A stretch of 64,000 nt of DNA. Source: Candidatus Pseudobacter hemicellulosilyticus (GTDB lineage Bacteria; Bacteroidota; Bacteroidia; Chitinophagales; Chitinophagaceae). The stretch lies in the NCBI GenBank assembly GCA_029202545.1, contig CP119311.1, positions 1,550,001 through 1,614,000 on the forward strand. The letters run 5' to 3'. The position numbers and the translations under genes were made by a program. The notes below the pieces were generated by a model, which ran no database searches, was not told where the DNA came from, and saw only the letters and a program-made list of their open reading frames with translations. Below, one piece after another: positions 8,721-18,649 of this stretch (positions within the stretch are counted from its first letter, which is position 1; the number at the start of each line of letters is the position of its first letter).

Positions 8721-9884
8721 TTATCTGCCAAACAACTCTCTCAGTTTTTCATTCAGGGCGTCGCCGCGCAGGTTCTTGGCAATGATGATGCCGTTAGGAT
8801 CAATCAGGACATTCTGCGGAATACCGCGGATGCCATACAGCTTCACCACGTCATTCTCGCGGGAACCTTTCAGGTCAGATACCTGCGTCCAGGTCAGTTT
8901 ATCTTCTTTGATAGCCGCCAGCCATTTTTCTTTCTGGGCCTGATTATCCAGGGAAACACCAAGGATGGTAAAGCCATTCTCTTTATACTTGTTATAATCC
9001 TTGATCAGGTTGGGATTTTCCAGCCTGCAGAAGCCGCACCAGCTGGCCCAGAATTCAAGCAGGACATATTTGCCGCGGTAAGAAGAGAATTTTACTTTTT
9101 TACCATTCACATCCGGCTGCGTGAATTCGGGTGCGGTGGTGCCTATCCAGGTACGTCTGGTTGCTTCCAGCCTGGTGGCAATGTCTTTCCCTTCTTCTGA
9201 ATTCCTGAAACGCTCACTGATGGTATTCATCTGCCGGCCCAGCGCGTCCGGGTTGATGGCGATGGAATTACCGGAAACAATATCCCAGCTCACATAGGAA
9301 TCCGGGAAGCGGCTGATAAAAGCCTGCTCCAGGCTGTCCCATTGCCGGCTACCAGCTTCTATGGCTTTGTTCAGCACCAGGACGGAGTCCCAGTTCTCGC
9401 GCGATTTGTATTTCCTGTTTCTCAGCTCATTTTGCTTTTCCGTCAGGGATTTGCTGACCTGGTTCCAGACCTGCCGCTCGCCCTCAGTGGCGCCGCCGTG
9501 TACAATGGCCTCGTTCAATGAACCAAAGCTGGTGACGGTGAAGGCCGCGGGCTCCAGGTAAATTTGAATGGAGGCGCCATGAAATTGTTCTGATGCTCCT
9601 TTAACATACAGGGAGCCCATGGTAGGTTTCTGGACTGCTCCTGTAAAGCTGAACTGCCCGTTCCGGATAATGGTAGAGTCCTGCTGGTAGCCAGTATTGG
9701 TCCGGTAGGAAAGATAGATCTGCTGCTCCGTGGAGGCTCCGGCCAGGTGGCCTTTGATACTGAAAGTGGTGTCTGTGCCGGGATTGCTCATGGCAGGTAG
9801 GCCCAGGGCGCTGATGGCCAGCAGGGCAAGGCCAGCGGCCTTGCTGCGGAATGTAGTAGTCGTTTTCACAATTTGCTGTTTCAT
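8721..9884 (-). CDS. TlpA-family disulfide reductase with N-terminal DUF4369
   Basis: A 387-residue exported protein. The N-terminus contains a hydrophobic signal stretch (AAGLALLAISALGLPAMS); then DUF4369 (FSIKGHLAGASTEQQIYLSYRT...), a helical linker, and from about residue 245 a TlpA/ResA domain. The catalytic pair is C283-G-F-C286 in WASWCGFCRLENP, with the cis-proline loop GIRGIPQNVLID. Such proteins reduce disulfides in the periplasm. It is the last gene of the sigma/FecR/SusCD cluster, 46 bp after the PKD-like lipoprotein. Its constant association with this type of SusCD locus suggests a thiol step on an imported ligand or on the locus proteins (inference). Confidence 0.9.
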   Translation of the reverse strand: MKQQIVKTTTTFRSKAAGLALLAISALGLPAMSNPGTDTTFSIKGHLAGASTEQQIYLSYRTNTGYQQDSTIIRNGQFSFTGAVQKPTMGSLYVKGASEQFHGASIQIYLEPAAFTVTSFGSLNEAIVHGGATEGERQVWNQVSKSLTEKQNELRNRKYKSRENWDSVLVLNKAIEAGSRQWDSLEQAFISRFPDSYVSWDIVSGNSIAINPDALGRQMNTISERFRNSEEGKDIATRLEATRRTWIGTTAPEFTQPDVNGKKVKFSSYRGKYVLLEFWASWCGFCRLENPNLIKDYNKYKENGFTILGVSLDNQAQKEKWLAAIKEDKLTWTQVSDLKGSRENDVVKLYGIRGIPQNVLIDPNGIIIAKNLRGDALNEKLRELFGR

Positions 9885-9930
9885 GATTTACTATTTCAGA
9901 TGAGTTATACTTGTTAGCAGGAAAAGCGGG

Positions 9931-11412
9931 TTATCCTATTTTTTGAACCAGGTGGACAATCTTTTCAAAACCGCTGAATTTTTTGGAATACGTGTTGTTG
10001 AGGATATCACCGGTACCGGCCAGGGGCAGGAAATAAACAGTGCCGCCGCCGGCTGACCCATTGTAGGTAGACAGGGTGATGGTATTGGTATTGTTGTCCA
10101 GTTGCAGCGAGGTGATGTTTTCACCGCCTGCAAATTCATAAACAACCCTGGACCTGTTGGCGGCCATATCGTACACATACAGCTTATTATCGGCGGCATA
10201 ATACATCTGGCGGATGGAATTGCTGAACAGGTAATCCGGGCTGCGGTGTACATCCGGACTATTGAGGATAGCCTGCTGCGCTTCGGCCACCGGGCTGGTG
10301 TTCATATTGCCATCGGCATTGATGGTATAGAGGAAACAATCATCGTTATTCTCATTTTTGAAGATCGCATAAAAGTTGGTAGGGAATAAAATATGACCCA
10401 GGCCGGCTTTCATGGTGAGCATTTTTTTCTGCACATTACTCAGTTCGAAGGCCAGGCCGGTATTGGCCGGGAAGGTCTTCAGGGAGGTGGAAGTGCTGCC
10501 GCCATCATACAGGAAACGATGGTTGAGCTGGTCAAAGACGATGCCGCCGAAAGCGAGGCCGCCGGCTACAAAGGGCGCTACCTTGTACCCTTTGTTATCA
10601 GGCTGCGAAAAAGCAGTGCCGAACAGTTTGGACCCAAAGATGCCATTGACTGCATATACTTTGCCGTCACTGAAGGTATAGGGACCCCAGGAGAAAGCAC
10701 TTGGCTTAAGCAGGTTCTGGGGTTGTACCACGGCCGGTGGTGAAAAGAATACACTTTCATACCCGCCGGTAACGGCCAGGGAGTTATTGTTGAGGACATA
10801 CCCGCCGCCATCATAATACACCATGTTCAGGATACCCAGCAGGCCGCCGGCATCGGTGCTGATAAGCTTGTGGGCCGAAGCTGGCAGCGGCTTGTCCGCG
10901 TTGGTGGAGGAATACACATTCCGGAAGATCACATCGCCGGGTGTAATAAAGCTCATATCAGCGCCGCCGGCTTTTTGTTCCAGCAGCATCCAGCCTTTCT
11001 GGAAATCAGTGATTACCTGGAAGCGCATCTTTTTGAAATAGCTTACCCCGGTCACTGTGTCTGTTACAACATAGTCCAGGAAAAAATACAGGGAGCCGGC
11101 AGGAAGGGTGATCTGTTCATGCAGGTTGCGTTCCCTGGAAATAATGCGGATCTCGCCCTGGGTCAGGGGTTGGGCCGGGTCAATGATGGGGGATACCCGC
11201 CACTCATAACGGACACGGTTGGGGTCCATACCCGTGATGACGGGTTGGATGTCCAGCGTATCCAGCTGGGTGACATAAAAAGTATCGGCGACAGTAGTGA
11301 TAGTAAGATCATTGATGGGCGTATAGGCATAATTGCCCTTGTCTTTGGAGCAGCTCACTGCCAGGACAACCCCGGTCAGCAGGAGCAGCAGTGTATAGGT
11401 CAATTGTTTCAT
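9931..11412 (-). CDS. PKD-like family surface lipoprotein
   Basis: A 493-residue lipoprotein: signal MKQLTYTLLLLLTGVVLAVS is followed by the lipobox cysteine in VSCSKDKGNY. The N-terminal ~120 residues look like one immunoglobulin-like PKD domain (YAYTPINDLTITTVADTFYVTQLDTLDIQPVITG ... YEWRVSP). The remainder is probably a beta-propeller-like region with repeated aromatic and glycine-rich strands. This matches the 'PKD-like family protein' that accompanies SusC/SusD/DUF4843 in many Bacteroidota loci. It presumably sits on the cell surface and helps capture the substrate (inference). No catalytic motif was seen. Confidence 0.82.
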   Translation of the reverse strand: MKQLTYTLLLLLTGVVLAVSCSKDKGNYAYTPINDLTITTVADTFYVTQLDTLDIQPVITGMDPNRVRYEWRVSPIIDPAQPLTQGEIRIISRERNLHEQITLPAGSLYFFLDYVVTDTVTGVSYFKKMRFQVITDFQKGWMLLEQKAGGADMSFITPGDVIFRNVYSSTNADKPLPASAHKLISTDAGGLLGILNMVYYDGGGYVLNNNSLAVTGGYESVFFSPPAVVQPQNLLKPSAFSWGPYTFSDGKVYAVNGIFGSKLFGTAFSQPDNKGYKVAPFVAGGLAFGGIVFDQLNHRFLYDGGSTSTSLKTFPANTGLAFELSNVQKKMLTMKAGLGHILFPTNFYAIFKNENNDDCFLYTINADGNMNTSPVAEAQQAILNSPDVHRSPDYLFSNSIRQMYYAADNKLYVYDMAANRSRVVYEFAGGENITSLQLDNNTNTITLSTYNGSAGGGTVYFLPLAGTGDILNNTYSKKFSGFEKIVHLVQKIG

Positions 11413-11430
11413 CTGTTTTCGTTTCTTGGT

Positions 11431-12192
11431 TTATGGAATTACAACCGGGTTATTGTTCTCATCCAGCAGCGGACCGTTGGCTGCATTGTAGGCAATCAGC
11501 GCATTGCGTACAGTAGCCTGGTAATACTGCATGGTGGGAAATATGGGCTGGCCGCCAATCCCTGAGTCAAAGCGGGAGATACCCAGTACGCCGGCTATGA
11601 AGCGCAGTTTGGCTTCGCTGTACGGACCAAAAAAGGTGATGAGATATGTGTCCCAGTTACTTGGTTTGATGAGCCTGTCCGTAAAGATGATCTTCATGGA
11701 ATTCTTGCTGTAATAGGTGCCATCGGCCATAACGCCTTCTTTCATCAGGACGGGGAAGCCGGCGGATGGCTGCAGACTCACCGTAAGGGTATAATCAGCA
11801 GTTTGCAGGGAGGCGTCACGGAGCAATACTACTCCCAGCTGTGTCTGGAAGGAGTCTTTGGGCATTACATAATCCAGGAGCTTGTAATGAACGCCTGCTA
11901 CGGCCGTTGTGCCTTCTTTGGCCGCGGTCAGGGTAATGGGCCGGTCCTGGTTTTGCGGCTGCCCGGTGATGCGTACGGTGAGCCAGATGGTATCAATGGC
12001 CACGGTGCTGTTCTTTTCTACAAAGGAATAGCTGACACTATCGGTTGAGCCAATGTTGCCACCACCGATCCGGTGCAGGAAGAACACGCTGTTGTCTGCT
12101 GCCAGTGAGCTGCTGAGCTCTTCTTTGGAGCAGGCGGCCCACAGGGATGCCAGCAGCGCGGACAGTATGATGGAGCGGGAACTCAGTTTCAT
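11431..12192 (-). CDS. DUF4843 lipoprotein
   Basis: A 253-residue lipoprotein with signal MKLSSRSIILSALLASLWAAC and cysteine at residue 21. The body has the DUF4843 pattern: NSVFFLHR..., VSYSFVEKNSTVAIDTIWLTVRITGQ, AVAGVHYKLLDYVMPKDSFQTQLGVVLLRDASLQ and a C-terminal helical portion SNWDTYLITFFGPYSEAKLRFI. Function is unknown. The family is found almost only beside SusCD pairs of this kind. It lies 22 bp after susD and 18 bp before the PKD-like gene, so it is in the same operon. Confidence 0.85.
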   Translation of the reverse strand: MKLSSRSIILSALLASLWAACSKEELSSSLAADNSVFFLHRIGGGNIGSTDSVSYSFVEKNSTVAIDTIWLTVRITGQPQNQDRPITLTAAKEGTTAVAGVHYKLLDYVMPKDSFQTQLGVVLLRDASLQTADYTLTVSLQPSAGFPVLMKEGVMADGTYYSKNSMKIIFTDRLIKPSNWDTYLITFFGPYSEAKLRFIAGVLGISRFDSGIGGQPIFPTMQYYQATVRNALIAYNAANGPLLDENNNPVVIP

Positions 12193-12214
12193 ATAATGAT
12201 TTTAATGCGTTTGG

Positions 12215-13660
12215 TTATTGTCTTTGTTGCAGTTCAGCATCAGGCAGAGGCAGTACATATACCCGGTCTGAGCCTGGTATATCCGTGAACCTGATCACCG
12301 GGCTGTTGGTACGCTTGTAGTAGTAGAACAGCTGCCCTTCGGCATAGAATTCTTTCTGGTATTCCTTGCTGATCTCTGCCTGCAGGATGGCGGCATCCTG
12401 GATGGCTGGCAGGGCGGCCAGGCCGCGGCGTTCGCGCACTGTATTGAGGTAGCCCAGTCCGGTTTCAGTATCTGCGCATTCTGCAGCGATATAATACATT
12501 TCGGGAAGCCTGATCAGGGGCACCAGGTTCCGGAAGCGGCTGGAGCCGGCATCCTGCCAGTATTTATTGGGAAAGGAGAGGCCGCCACTTACTGACCACA
12601 TCAGGGCGTAACGGATATCGCTCACCCCCCCGCTGCCTGTTTCATACAATTGTTCAATAACACCGCCGGGGTTGTAATCATTGGTCAGGTGGTATTCCCG
12701 GCCAAGGTTACGGACATCTATAGCCTGGAAATACTGGGCTACCTGGGGCGCCAGGTCAAACTTGCTGAGGGCGAAAATATGTTCGGGGATAAAGGTCCTG
12801 TCCTTGAAGTCGTTGATCCTGGGCGTTGTCTGGAAGCTGAACTTTCCGGAATTGATCACGTTCAGGGCATGCTCCAGGGCCTTCGGCTTATCACCTTTAC
12901 AGAGATAGGCCCTGGCCAGGGTAGCTTCTGCCGCATAATAATTGAAGTGGTTCTGCCGGCGGTTCAGCCAGGCGTTCGGCAGCTGGTTTTCGGGATCCAG
13001 ATATTCCGGGTTGATATTTTTGTACCCGCTTAACAATGCGGAGGCGGTGGTCAGGTCTTTGATCACGGAATCCAGCGCTCCTGCAACAGTAGTAAGCGGC
13101 GTTACGCCTCCTGTCACGGTGGTCACATAAGGAATGGCAGGCTTGCCGGGATTGGTGATATAGGCACTGCCAAAGAGCCGCAGGGCATCCAGGTGCAGGA
13201 AGGCGCGCAGCCCCAATGCCTCCCCTTTGATCAGTTCATAATTGCCCGGTTGGAATACGTCTTTCCTGCCATCTATATGCAGGAGTACATTGTTGGCATT
13301 GGCAATGCTATGATACAGGGTATCCCAGATCTGGCTGATCTTTGTTTTCACTATGGCATCCTGGTAGTTGTAGAGGGACGACTGGTAAAATAAATGACCG
13401 GGCGTTGCCTGGCAGTTATAGCGCTGCGCCAGTACATCCAGGAAGCTCATGGTCAGCTGGTCGCCGTAAACGGGCTTGCTGGCCATAATGGTATAGGCGC
13501 CGTACATGGCATCCATAAAGCCGTTCTCGTTGTTGAACAGTTGTTCAGGGTCTACCTGGGTGCCGGGTTTAACATCCAGCCATTTCTTGCAGCCGGGGGC
13601 AGCAAAAAGGGTGATGAGCAACAGGAGACCAACTATTTTTTCCTTTTTCATACAATTCAT
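12215..13660 (-). CDS. SusD/RagB family substrate-binding lipoprotein
   Basis: A 481-residue lipoprotein. Two ATGs are possible (13660 and 13651); the second gives the cleaner signal MKKEKIVGLLLLITLFAAPGC. SusD features are present: GCKKWLDVKPGTQVDPEQLFNNENGFMDAMYGAYTIMAS, the TPR helices (GEALGLRAFLHLDALRLFG), and the C-terminal RLPEMYYIAAECADTETGLGYLNTVRERRG ... SKEYQKEFYAEGQLFYYYKR. SusD proteins form the lid over the SusC transporter and bind its substrate. It starts 9 bp after susC, the standard arrangement. Confidence 0.95.
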   Translation of the reverse strand: MNCMKKEKIVGLLLLITLFAAPGCKKWLDVKPGTQVDPEQLFNNENGFMDAMYGAYTIMASKPVYGDQLTMSFLDVLAQRYNCQATPGHLFYQSSLYNYQDAIVKTKISQIWDTLYHSIANANNVLLHIDGRKDVFQPGNYELIKGEALGLRAFLHLDALRLFGSAYITNPGKPAIPYVTTVTGGVTPLTTVAGALDSVIKDLTTASALLSGYKNINPEYLDPENQLPNAWLNRRQNHFNYYAAEATLARAYLCKGDKPKALEHALNVINSGKFSFQTTPRINDFKDRTFIPEHIFALSKFDLAPQVAQYFQAIDVRNLGREYHLTNDYNPGGVIEQLYETGSGGVSDIRYALMWSVSGGLSFPNKYWQDAGSSRFRNLVPLIRLPEMYYIAAECADTETGLGYLNTVRERRGLAALPAIQDAAILQAEISKEYQKEFYAEGQLFYYYKRTNSPVIRFTDIPGSDRVYVLPLPDAELQQRQ

Positions 13661-13669
13661 TTTAGGTGT

Positions 13670-16600
13670 TTAGAAATCCAGTTGCAGGGATAATGCATAG
13701 TTGCGTGCAAAAGGATATTCCAATCCTCTTTCCTGCCTGATGGAGGAAACCACAAAAGGGTTATTGATATAGAGGAAACATTGCAGGCGGCTCATGTTCC
13801 AGGGTTTGATCAACCTGGCGGGGAGCAGGTAGCCCAGGGTGATGGCGTCGCAATACAGGGAATTGTTGTCCTGGATAAAGCGTGAGCTGGCCTTGGTGAT
13901 ATCGGTGCGGGTATTACCGCCAATATTGGCCAGGCCTTTATAGGCTGCCTGGTCGCCGGGTTTCTGCCAGCGGCCGGTCAATACCCTGCTGTCCACGTTG
14001 TAGATGGGGTTGGCGTTCTCTACCCTGTCGGCCAGGGTATTGTTGTACATCTGTCCGCCAAATTCGGTACGCAGCACCACGTTAATGCTAAAGCCTTTGT
14101 ACATGAAGTTGGTGCCCAGGTTACCGTTTACGCGGGGCTGGTTATCGCCTACGGGTACCTGGTCAAGCGGATCCCAGAGATAGGTCTGCTGTCCAAAGCG
14201 GTTCAGGAAGATCTCATTGCCGGTGCTGGGGTCTATGCCCAGGGAGCGCACGGCATAGATGGTGCTGATGCTTTGTCCTTCCTTGTATTGCAATACCGGT
14301 GCAGTGATGGGGTTATTGCCTTTGGTCTGTTCGCCAACGGCCTTATCATTCTGCGCTTTTAATCCATCAGAGATCTGCAGCAGCTTGTTCTTGTTATAGA
14401 ACAGGTTGGCGGTAAAGCTCCAGTAAACGTTCTGCTGTGGCTTCTTCATCACAAAAGCGGTAAGGTAAATTTCCATACCCCTGTTCTCCATTTTGCCCAG
14501 GTTGGCGAAATAGGTGCCGAAACCGGAAGAGGGAGCGGTATTGACAGCAGTGAACAGGTTATTGGTCCTTTCAATGTAATAATTGTAAGTAGCCTGTAAG
14601 CGTCCGTCAAAGAGTTCCAGGTCTACACCGGCGTTGGTCTTATTGGTCTGCTGCCATTTCAGGTCTTTGTTGCCGAGGGTTTGAATGGAAGCGCCGATAT
14701 AATCCAGGTAACGGAAGGACGTCAGGTACCGGTAGGTCTGTGAAGAAGCAAAGGGCGGGAAGTTCTGTGATCCTGTTGAACCGTAAGAGGCCCGGAGCTT
14801 CAGGCGGTTGATAACGTTGGGAAGGTGGAACCCTTTTTCCTGGTGCAGGTTCCAGCCGGCGCCTACAGACCAGAAAGGCGCATAGTATTTATTGGAGCCG
14901 TAGAGTGAGCTGCCATCGCGGCGGAAGGAGATATCAAGCAGGTAGCGGACATCATACGCATAACTGAGGTTGGCGTAGTAGCTCATCTGCCGGATATAGC
15001 TTTCGGTGCCGGAAGGTTTGCTGTTGACAGGATATTGCAGGCCAAAGAGGATATCATCCATTTCCGCATTGGGGAAGCCCTGTACGGTATGGGTAGTGCC
15101 GTTGGCCTTGTCCTGCTGGATATGGTAACCCGCGGTAGAGTATACGGTATGTTTGCCAAAAGCCTGGCCATAGTTCAGGAACACATCTCCCTGGTAGCTG
15201 TTGTTCATCCCGTTCATCTGTTCAAAATAGCCACGGGTAGAGAAGAGGCTGTCCGGGGTATTCACAAATTCCACGGCGTCGGCAGGCAGGAATACTTTGC
15301 CGGTATTCTGCTGGGTGTACATGCTGAAGCGGGTGCTCAGGCGCAGGGCCGGCCGGATATTCCAGTCGGCCTGGAAGTTTTCCGTGATGTTCACATAACT
15401 GGTACTATTATGCGTTTTCAGCGTGGCATTGTACATGGGGTTAAAAACGTTGGATGTCAGGTTGGGCAGTCCGGAATTGTCCTGCAGCAGCTTGGGCGTT
15501 TTACCGCTGATGGAATCCACCGTTCTCAGGTAGGGATTGAGGGCGGCAAACTGCGCAAAACTGCCATACGGTGAATTGACCGCATTGTTATAGCTGATGG
15601 ACAGATAATTCGTGAACTGGAGGCTGCCCTTGTGGTACTGCAGGTTAATGCCGCCGGAAAGGTTATCCCTTTTGGAACCTTTCATGATGCCGGGATTGTT
15701 ATTGAAGGAAAGGTCCACGCCATACCGCATATAGTCGTCGCCACCGTCGAGGTAAACACTGTGTTTCTGACCTACGGTAGTGTTCAATGGCTGGGATAGC
15801 CAGTACGTGTTCACGCCTCTTCTTACTTCGGCCAGGCGCAGGCTGTACAATTGATCATATTCGGTCTGGGCGCTGATGCCGTTCTGGGGGTTGGTATTGT
15901 AGACGCCGGCTGCTTTTTCCACCATCAGTTTCTCTGCTGCATTCAGCAGGTGGTAGCTGCTGAGGTCCGGGGTGGTGAGCAGGATATTATTGTTGTAGCT
16001 GAAACGGAGCTTGCCTTTTTTGGGTTGCAGTGTTTCTATCACCAGGACGCCGTTGGCTGCTTTGGAACCATAGATGGAGGTGGCGGCCGCATCTTTGAGG
16101 ATGGTCACCTTTTTGATCCGGTTCATATCCAGGTCATAGATCTTCTGCAGGGGCACTTCAAAACCATCCAGGATCAGTAGAGGCGGGTTGCTTACATACC
16201 CATACTGGCTGGTGAGGTCCGTATTGGCAATACTGTTGGCCCCGCGTACCTGCAATTGCGGCAGGCGGTTGGGGTCCGAGCCAAAATTGATATCGGAAGG
16301 CATCTGGAAAGAGGCATCCAGGGAGCGGATAGCGCTCAGCACATTGGTATTATTCACGGTGCGCAGCTGCTCTACGGAATAAGACTGGGCTGAGCCGGTG
16401 TAGTTCTCCGCCGGGCGCCTGTAGATACCATTCACTACGGCTTCGGTCATATTGGTCACGGAACGCTTCAGGGTAATGGTCAGCGTGGCGCCCTGCTTAT
16501 AGGTGATGGTTTGTTTTTCGAAGCCTACAAAGGAAACTTCCAGTACAGCGCCGGCATTGAGGGACAACTGGAGGTTGCCCTCCGGGTCGGTTACGCCGGA

Positions 16601-17176
16601 GACCTTGCTGTTTTTGATGGCCACGGTAGCGCCGGTAAGCGGCAGGCCTTCTTCATCAACAATGCGGATCCTGACCGGCGGGGCATAGAGCTGGTAGATG
16701 CCTCCAAAGGGATGGGTGGTTGCTACAGGCGGCCTGGCGGCTTTCCGGGAAATAAAGACCGTTTTGCCCGAGATATCATAATCAAAGGGCAGGTCTTTCA
16801 ATACCAGGTCCAGCAGGCTGCGCAGCGGCAGCTGGTTCACAGAAAGGGAAAAAGTTTTCCTGGAGGAGAAGAGCTCTTCATTCCCGAACACCACATAGCC
16901 CGTTTGTTTTTTAACAGCGGAGAAGACCTGTTTAAAGCTCAGGTCCTTGCCGGAAATGGTCACCGACTGGGCGGTGCCTTCGGCCTGTGCTGAGAAAAGG
17001 GCAACAAAAAGCAGTAAAACGGTCAATTTCATCGCACGCATGATTTTTTGACTGCTGGCGCGATGAGATGCCAACAGCTCAGATCTCATGACCAACAGTG
17101 TTTTGGTTAGGGTTCGCCTGGCTATCTCCCTGTTGAGGGGCATAGCCTGCCCGAACCCAAAAGCAGTTTTTGACAT
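13670..17176 (-). CDS. SusC/RagA TonB-dependent receptor with STN domain
   Basis: About 1168 residues. I place the start at the ATG at 17176 (MSKTAFGFGQ), 26 nt below a candidate promoter; the frame also contains ATGs at 17236 and 17257. The signal is in MKLTVLLLFVALFSAQAEG. Next come an STN domain (VTISGKDLSFKQVFSAVKKQTGY...), a carboxypeptidase-regulatory domain (VDEEGLPLTGATVAIKNSKVSG...), plug and 22-strand barrel ending in YALSLQLDF. The TonB-box region reads EAVVNGIYRRPAENYTGSA instead of the usual VVVGYGTQ motif, marking a SusC subgroup. The STN domain implies that it signals to the adjacent FecR/sigma pair. The sequence is complete with no frameshift. Confidence 0.95.
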   Translation of the reverse strand: MSKTAFGFGQAMPLNREIARRTLTKTLLVMRSELLASHRASSQKIMRAMKLTVLLLFVALFSAQAEGTAQSVTISGKDLSFKQVFSAVKKQTGYVVFGNEELFSSRKTFSLSVNQLPLRSLLDLVLKDLPFDYDISGKTVFISRKAARPPVATTHPFGGIYQLYAPPVRIRIVDEEGLPLTGATVAIKNSKVSGVTDPEGNLQLSLNAGAVLEVSFVGFEKQTITYKQGATLTITLKRSVTNMTEAVVNGIYRRPAENYTGSAQSYSVEQLRTVNNTNVLSAIRSLDASFQMPSDINFGSDPNRLPQLQVRGANSIANTDLTSQYGYVSNPPLLILDGFEVPLQKIYDLDMNRIKKVTILKDAAATSIYGSKAANGVLVIETLQPKKGKLRFSYNNNILLTTPDLSSYHLLNAAEKLMVEKAAGVYNTNPQNGISAQTEYDQLYSLRLAEVRRGVNTYWLSQPLNTTVGQKHSVYLDGGDDYMRYGVDLSFNNNPGIMKGSKRDNLSGGINLQYHKGSLQFTNYLSISYNNAVNSPYGSFAQFAALNPYLRTVDSISGKTPKLLQDNSGLPNLTSNVFNPMYNATLKTHNSTSYVNITENFQADWNIRPALRLSTRFSMYTQQNTGKVFLPADAVEFVNTPDSLFSTRGYFEQMNGMNNSYQGDVFLNYGQAFGKHTVYSTAGYHIQQDKANGTTHTVQGFPNAEMDDILFGLQYPVNSKPSGTESYIRQMSYYANLSYAYDVRYLLDISFRRDGSSLYGSNKYYAPFWSVGAGWNLHQEKGFHLPNVINRLKLRASYGSTGSQNFPPFASSQTYRYLTSFRYLDYIGASIQTLGNKDLKWQQTNKTNAGVDLELFDGRLQATYNYYIERTNNLFTAVNTAPSSGFGTYFANLGKMENRGMEIYLTAFVMKKPQQNVYWSFTANLFYNKNKLLQISDGLKAQNDKAVGEQTKGNNPITAPVLQYKEGQSISTIYAVRSLGIDPSTGNEIFLNRFGQQTYLWDPLDQVPVGDNQPRVNGNLGTNFMYKGFSINVVLRTEFGGQMYNNTLADRVENANPIYNVDSRVLTGRWQKPGDQAAYKGLANIGGNTRTDITKASSRFIQDNNSLYCDAITLGYLLPARLIKPWNMSRLQCFLYINNPFVVSSIRQERGLEYPFARNYALSLQLDF

Positions 17177-17202
17177 ACCTTTGGGTAAGTTTTGGTTGAA
17201 AA

Positions 17203-17233
17203 AATGGATACAAGTCATTTGGACCAACCCAAA
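17203..17233 (-). promoter_or_regulatory. Candidate promoter of susC (first locus)
   Basis: On the minus strand TTTG (17233-17230) is separated by exactly 19 nt from TATCCATT (17210-17203), an imperfect match to TAnnTTTG. The susC ATG lies 26 nt further on. This supports a susC transcript separate from sigma-fecR, but the -7 match is weak. Confidence 0.35.
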
Positions 17234-17297
17234 CATCGCCGGGAGTGGAGTCAACACTTCCGGTTTGTTTTTTCAGGATCGGCCCTGCGTATTGCTA

Positions 17298-17321
17298 CTG
17301 CCTGGTAACAGTCCCGGGCAG
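17298..17321. repeat. Hairpin in the fecR-susC gap (first locus)
   Basis: An 8-bp stem CTGCCTGG / CCGGGCAG (one G-T pair) with an 8-nt loop lies between the fecR stop and the susC start. There is no T-run, so it is not a typical terminator; it may slow or stop part of the sigma-fecR transcript. Confidence 0.4.
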
Positions 17322-17361
17322 GATTGCACGTTTATCTTCGTATGGCAAGGATAATGATAGG

Positions 17362-18558
17362 TCAGGAGGGCAGGATGATCAGCTTTCTGTTATCCAGTCT
17401 GTACTGAACACCCATTTTTTTCAGGGCCGCCAGCAGGTCGGACAGGGGAACATCCCGGGTTATCTCTCCTGTTAAAACTATTTCAGGTATCGTTGATTCG
17501 TAGACCACTTCTATATCATACCAGCGTTCCAGCTGGCGCATGATCTCTTCCAGGCTGACATTTTCAAAACTGAACAGGCCATTCTTCCAGGCCATGGCTT
17601 TTTCTATATCGGCCTGGTCAATCACCTGGACGCTTCCCGGTTGTCCGGCCTGCGGCAGTTCCGCCTGCTGGCCGGGTTGCAGGGTTGCGCTGCTGCGGTT
17701 AGCGCCGGTGACCCGGATACTGCCCTGCAACAGGGTGGTGGCTATGATGGTCTCGTTATCGTAGGCATTTACGTTAAAATGAGTGCCCAGGACTTCCACC
17801 TCAGCCTGGTTATTGATATTGACGCGAAAAGGTTGCTGCGGGTTCCGGGCCACTTCAAAATAGGCTTCTCCGGTAATGGAGACCTTTCTTTCGGTACCGT
17901 TGAAGCTGGTGGGATAATGCAGGGAGCTGGCGGAGTTCAGCCAGACCTGGGTGCCGTCCGGCAGGGTCAGGCGGAACTGCCGGCCTTTGGGTGTGGACAT
18001 GGTATTGTATACCATCGTTTCCTTGCCCCTGCCTTCATAGTGCAGGATCCCGTCCTCCACGCGGACGGTGGCGCCGCCCTGGAGGGCAATAACGCCGTCT
18101 TTCAGGCTGTCCAGCCTTACCTGCGAGCCATCATCCAGGGTCAGTAAGGCGCCTTCCCGGCCAGGTTGTATATCCGCCACGGTGGCGGTTGTTGAAGGAG
18201 CAGCGGACCTGCCGGGGCGCTGGAGCCAGAAATAACTGCCTGTACCCAGCAGGAGCAGGACAGCCGCGGCAATCCAGCTGCGGCGGAACGAAACAAAGCG
18301 CCGGTATAGCGGAACCGGAGGGCGTTCAGTAAGAGTGCCGGTCTTATCTACCCCCACAATGGAGCGGAACAGGGCAAGGGTAGCTGCCTCGGGCAGGGCT
18401 ATAGGCTGCGTGGCGGCTGTTTCCAGCTGCTCCAGCAGGATCTCCTGCAGTTCATTGCCCGGCTGGTTCAGCAGGGACAGCAGTTCCTCCTGCTCTGCCG
18501 GACTGAGGGCCTGCAGGGTATATTGCTGTACGAGGTATTGTATTCTTGATGCTTGCAT
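17362..18558 (-). CDS. FecR-family anti-sigma factor
   Basis: A 398-residue single-pass protein. The cytoplasmic N-terminus (about 90 residues, helical) should hold the ECF sigma factor. A transmembrane segment follows near residues 94-113 (SWIAAAVLLLLGTGSYFWL). The periplasmic part has the FecR core (MSTPKGRQFRLTLPDGTQVWLNSASSLHYP ... GEAYFEVARNPQQPFRV ... VEVLGTHFNVNAY) and a C-terminal DUF4974/STN-like domain (FSFENVSLEEIMRQLERWYDIEVVYE). It lies between sigma and susC, as expected for a trans-envelope signal path that switches on susCD when substrate occupies the receptor. Confidence 0.95.
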   Translation of the reverse strand: MQASRIQYLVQQYTLQALSPAEQEELLSLLNQPGNELQEILLEQLETAATQPIALPEAATLALFRSIVGVDKTGTLTERPPVPLYRRFVSFRRSWIAAAVLLLLGTGSYFWLQRPGRSAAPSTTATVADIQPGREGALLTLDDGSQVRLDSLKDGVIALQGGATVRVEDGILHYEGRGKETMVYNTMSTPKGRQFRLTLPDGTQVWLNSASSLHYPTSFNGTERKVSITGEAYFEVARNPQQPFRVNINNQAEVEVLGTHFNVNAYDNETIIATTLLQGSIRVTGANRSSATLQPGQQAELPQAGQPGSVQVIDQADIEKAMAWKNGLFSFENVSLEEIMRQLERWYDIEVVYESTIPEIVLTGEITRDVPLSDLLAALKKMGVQYRLDNRKLIILPS

Positions 18559-18649
18559 AAATATCCTTGCCTGTGGGGCTTTAATGGAATGTTCCTGTAA
18601 GGAAGAACCCTGCCGGAAAAAAACGTAACACTGGCCGGCCGGATTATTT